From Microseira sp041929235 (GTDB lineage: Bacteria; Cyanobacteriota; Cyanobacteriia; Cyanobacteriales; Aerosakkonemataceae): a stretch of DNA of 64,000 nucleotides. Each line of letters begins with the position of its first letter. Within the stretch, counting starts at the first letter, position 1. Of this stretch, positions 61,780-64,000 are shown piece after piece. A program made the translations under genes and the position numbers. The stretch spans positions 15,002 to 79,001 of the forward strand of contig NZ_JBHFNP010000255.1 in NCBI RefSeq assembly GCF_041929235.1. Reading direction: 5' to 3'. Below the pieces are notes generated by a model. The model did no database searches, was not told the DNA's origin, and was given only the letters and a program-made list of their open reading frames with translations.

Positions 61780-62060
61780 GTCAACAACCCACCACTAAAT
61801 CGAAGATTCTAGTGGGGGCTTGGAAACAAGTCCATAGTTGACCCGCTTAAGTTCCTTGAGAACTACGTTAACGGCAAGTGTTAAAGAACCTACTTTGGAA
61901 TGCTCCACCAGTTCCAAGCACTAGAACCAAATAGTTAAACAGTCAAGTTGGGTTTAGAGCAGTGCTATTTGGAAAGTTACCGACCGTTAACATTGGCTAG
62001 GTGGCCTTTACCCTAGAAATAAGAGTTTTTCATGTCAAACAGAGCAAGGTAGTTTATATG
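61780..62060 (-). ncRNA. Solo IS605-type 3' end with omega-RNA-like sequence
   Basis: Read on the minus strand, the sequence ends AAGCCCCCACTAGAATC, TTCGATTTAGTGGTGGG and TTGTTGAC. This is the hairpin and GTTGAC terminus found at the 3' end of cyanobacterial tnpB elements, where the guide RNA scaffold ends. The preceding 230 bases, rich in short stems (for example GCACTGCTCTAAACC, TTCCAAGTAGG-like pieces), have no reading frame and no tnpB beside them. It could be a tnpB-less relic or a stand-alone guide RNA. Confidence 0.4.
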
Positions 62061-62126
62061 CTGGCTGCTTTCCTCTCACCGTTAAATCATAGATTATAAC
62101 AAGAGTCAAGCTCAGCTATTAATTTG

Positions 62127-62966
62127 ATGAAATCTAACATCCAAAATCCAAAATCCAAAATTATTTTAATGTATGGGGTGTTGGGAGCGATCGCAACAAT
62201 CATGCTCTTCCCTTTATTCTGGCTTGTCAGTACTTCTTTCAAGTCCCCCACGGAAGAGATTTTCCAGTTTCCACCCCAACTTTTGCCCAGTCAGCCGACG
62301 TTTGAGAATTTTATCAAGGTTTGGCAAACTAATCCGTTTGCTACGTATTTATTTAACAGTACTCTGGTGGCTTTTCTGACTGTAGGTTTAAATTTGCTAT
62401 TCTGTTCCCTGGCGGCTTATCCGCTGGCAAGGTTGGATTTTAGAGGTAAAAATATCATTTTTACTATTATTGTTTCTACCATCATGATTCCGTTCCAAAT
62501 CGTGATGATTCCTTTGTATATTTTGACGGTGCAACTCGGTTTGAGAAATAGCTATCTGGGGATTATTTTTCCGGGTATTGCTTCTGCTTTTGGGATTTTT
62601 TTGTTGCGGCAAGCGTTTCAAGGCGTGCCGAAGGAATTAGAGGAAGCTGCTAGGATGGATGGCTGTTCGGAATTGGGTATTTGGTGGTTTGTTATGCTTC
62701 CCGCGATTCGTCCGGCGTTGGTAACTTTGGCGATTTTTGTCTTTATTGGTTCTTGGAGCGATTTCCTTTGGCCTTTAATTGTCGTTGACCGTCCCGAATA
62801 TTATACTTTGCCTTTGGGAGTGGCGACTATGTCCGGAACTTTCGTTTTAGATTGGCGTTTGATTGCTGCTGGTTCGGTTATTTCTATTGCGCCGATTTTG
62901 CTTTTGTTTTTAATTGTACAGCGATACATTGTGCCGACGGAAACGGGGAGCGGGGTTAAGGGTTAG
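62127..62966 (+). CDS. Carbohydrate ABC transporter permease (MalG type)
   Basis: A 279-residue inner-membrane permease of the binding-protein-dependent CUT1 family. Six transmembrane helices are seen. It opens with KIILMYGVLGAIATIMLFPL and FKSPTEEIFQFPPQLLPSQP. The cytoplasmic EAA loop EEAARMDGCSELGIWWFVML contacts the ATPase. The C-terminus is FLIVQRYIVPTETGSGVKG. Its partner permease, binding protein and ATPase are not in the window, as is common for scattered cyanobacterial transport genes. ATG 62127 follows an AT-rich ATCCAAAATCC repeat that enters the first codons. Confidence 0.92.
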   Translation: MKSNIQNPKSKIILMYGVLGAIATIMLFPLFWLVSTSFKSPTEEIFQFPPQLLPSQPTFENFIKVWQTNPFATYLFNSTLVAFLTVGLNLLFCSLAAYPLARLDFRGKNIIFTIIVSTIMIPFQIVMIPLYILTVQLGLRNSYLGIIFPGIASAFGIFLLRQAFQGVPKELEEAARMDGCSELGIWWFVMLPAIRPALVTLAIFVFIGSWSDFLWPLIVVDRPEYYTLPLGVATMSGTFVLDWRLIAAGSVISIAPILLLFLIVQRYIVPTETGSGVKG

Positions 62967-63859
62967 TAAAGGCTAATAGATGAGGTGTTAACTTTACACA
63001 AATATAATCGCTTCGTTGTCAGTCCGACAGGGAATAAATTCCCGCATCTTATAGCTAAAGTCCTCTCAAGAGGACTGGTAAATAATATCAGTCGCTTAAA
63101 ATCGACTTTCGCTACTCGCTTTGGAAATTTATTTGCGGGTGGTTTGCCATTGCATTTGCAAGATTTAATGCATAATTTATCCATCGTAAGATATATTATA
63201 TCATGCCCGGTGGTATCGGTAGTGTATGGATGGCTAATTGCTAATTGCTAATTGCTAATTGCTAATATAGTATTTTTCCTGACATTAGCGATTAGCGATT
63301 AGCTATTAGCAGTTACACAACCTTTGCTCCCGGAGATGATATCAGTAATTAGGCATACTGGTAACTGTGCCGAGGGACATCATTTAACCTCAGCCTTTTA
63401 TCCTTCTTTTCCTTTTCCTAATGGCAAACTCTGGCGCAGAAACCCGGTTTTTTGCAAAAACCGGGTTTCTTGAGGTGCGAGATTTGAGCGATCGCACTCC
63501 AAACTCGAAATTTCATGTTCCAAACTCGAAATTTCATGTTCCGAACTCGAAATTTCAAGCAGTTCAGGGGTGCGATCGCATCCCCATCCCCTATCTTGAC
63601 GCTCGCACCCTAAACTGCTATGGTCAATCGTATCGATTGCTTTCGTGAACCGAAGCAACCGATGTCCCCAAAAATCTAGTTCCGCTACCCAAAGCTGTTG
63701 AAGCAGCAATGGATAGCTTAACCCCCACACTGTGTAAGGCAGTAAGGAGGCTCGATAGAGAATTTTAACATTCTCCGCAGCCACCCTAGTTTGACATGCC
63801 TATGCGAGGTGGCTAGATTTTTGGGTTTTCTAGTAAAACCCAAAAAAGGAGAATATCTC
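62967..63859. repeat. Repeat-rich terminal gap
   Basis: At about 63030-63135 GGAATAAATTCCCG and CTTTGGAAATTTATTTGCGG frame a relative of the 59388 element, with GTCCTC/GAGGAC as an inner stem. At 63228-63318 GCTAATT heptamers face ATTAGCG heptamers. At 63445-63472 GAAACCCGG and CCGGGTTTC form a hairpin. At 63497-63558 a 21-bp unit (CCAAACTCGAAATTTCATGT) is repeated three times. A minus-strand frame at 63398-63784 reads through these repeats and is not accepted. Confidence 0.65.
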
Positions 63860-64000
63860 ATGGTAGAATCCCCAGTTAACTACCTGGGATAAAATTGCCA
63901 CGGCACTGGGTACAACAGCGGCAAGTTATTCGGGGGAGAACCCTGGGAAACCAACATCGACTGATTCCACAGACCGCGAAAATCCCAAGTATCCCACAAG
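63860..64000 (+). pseudogene. Start of an unidentified gene, apparently frameshifted, cut by the window edge
   Basis: AAAGGAG stands about 8 nt before ATG 63860, a strong start. The first frame stops after MVESPVNYLG. One base shifted, the sequence reads PQLTTWDKIATALGTTAASY and continues SGENPGKPTSTDSTDRENPK to the window end without a stop. Either one base is extra near 63872 or this is a short unrelated peptide. Family not recognised. Confidence 0.45.

Noticed and set aside
63497..63558. Possible CRISPR array
   Set aside because: Three 21-bp units are directly adjacent without spacers, so this is a simple tandem repeat. No cas gene or spaced repeat array was seen anywhere in the window.
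63398..63784. 128-codon minus-strand frame
   Set aside because: Half of it translates the 21-bp tandem repeat and the GAAACCCGG hairpin; the N-terminal part matches nothing I know.

Overview
The window reads as a chromosome segment of a filamentous, mat- or bloom-type cyanobacterium (Oscillatoriales-like). Evidence for this is a psbA-family gene, adjacent cruF/cruG genes for myxol glycoside carotenoids, a glycine-rich RRM RNA-binding protein, a PEP-CTERM protein, DUF4058 and DUF433/DUF5615 genes, very frequent GCGATCGC (HIP1) sites, heptanucleotide STRR arrays and many dispersed GAAACCCGGTTTC palindromes. The species assignment is inference; no rRNA or tRNA gene was seen.

Layout. 1-8.8 kb: ychF (cut by the window edge), a PLP-dependent amino acid decarboxylase, a radical SAM/SPASM enzyme, a TPR protein, a methyltransferase remnant, a very divergent and frameshifted psbA, and a polysaccharide deacetylase. 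9.1-11 kb: a decayed IS605-type element (tnpB and tnpA divergent). 11.2-18.5 kb: an acetate/acetyl-CoA block on the minus strand: acs, an acyl-CoA transferase fused to a GNAT domain, and an ADP-forming acyl-CoA ligase fused to a GNAT domain (Pat-like). 18.8-21.9 kb: a small Cys-rich protein, gap1 and DUF4058. 22-25.4 kb: two DUF433/DUF5615 toxin-antitoxin-like modules around a small membrane protein, then an HTH gene with a 27-bp palindrome upstream and two small coiled-coil genes. 25.6-31.2 kb: a Ser/Thr kinase-RDD gene cut by a stop codon, an RDD protein, a secreted DUF4347 protein that overlaps it tail to tail, a repeat-rich gap, and a frameshifted nucleoside hydrolase. 31.4-45.9 kb: bestrophin, small hypotheticals, cruG/cruF, DUF4870, prfC, a PEP-CTERM protein, a TPR protein with an M48 fold lacking its zinc ligands, a candidate small RNA and the RRM protein. 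46-60.9 kb: an exopolysaccharide region (GT4 glycosyltransferase, sugar-phosphate transferase, gmd, fcl, another glycosyltransferase) interrupted by about 8.4 kb of mobile DNA. 61-64 kb: 5-formyl-THF cyclo-ligase, a solo IS605-type 3' end, a sugar ABC permease, and the start of an unidentified gene.

The most striking structure is at 48.2-54.4 kb. A degenerate IS605-family tnpB gene is interrupted by two group II introns lying in tandem in the sense orientation. They are separated by a 54-bp exon. Joining the sequence across both introns restores the conserved TnpB reading frame exactly, which fixes the intron ends at 48686-51412 and 51467-53616. The downstream intron has a broken maturase; the upstream one encodes an apparently intact reverse transcriptase-HNH protein.

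Many genes carry single lesions (psbA, kinase, nucleoside hydrolase, several transposases, one maturase). Two of these fall in homopolymers, so sequencing error must be excluded before they are taken as true pseudogenes. Domain names come from recognising motifs by eye; no database search was run.
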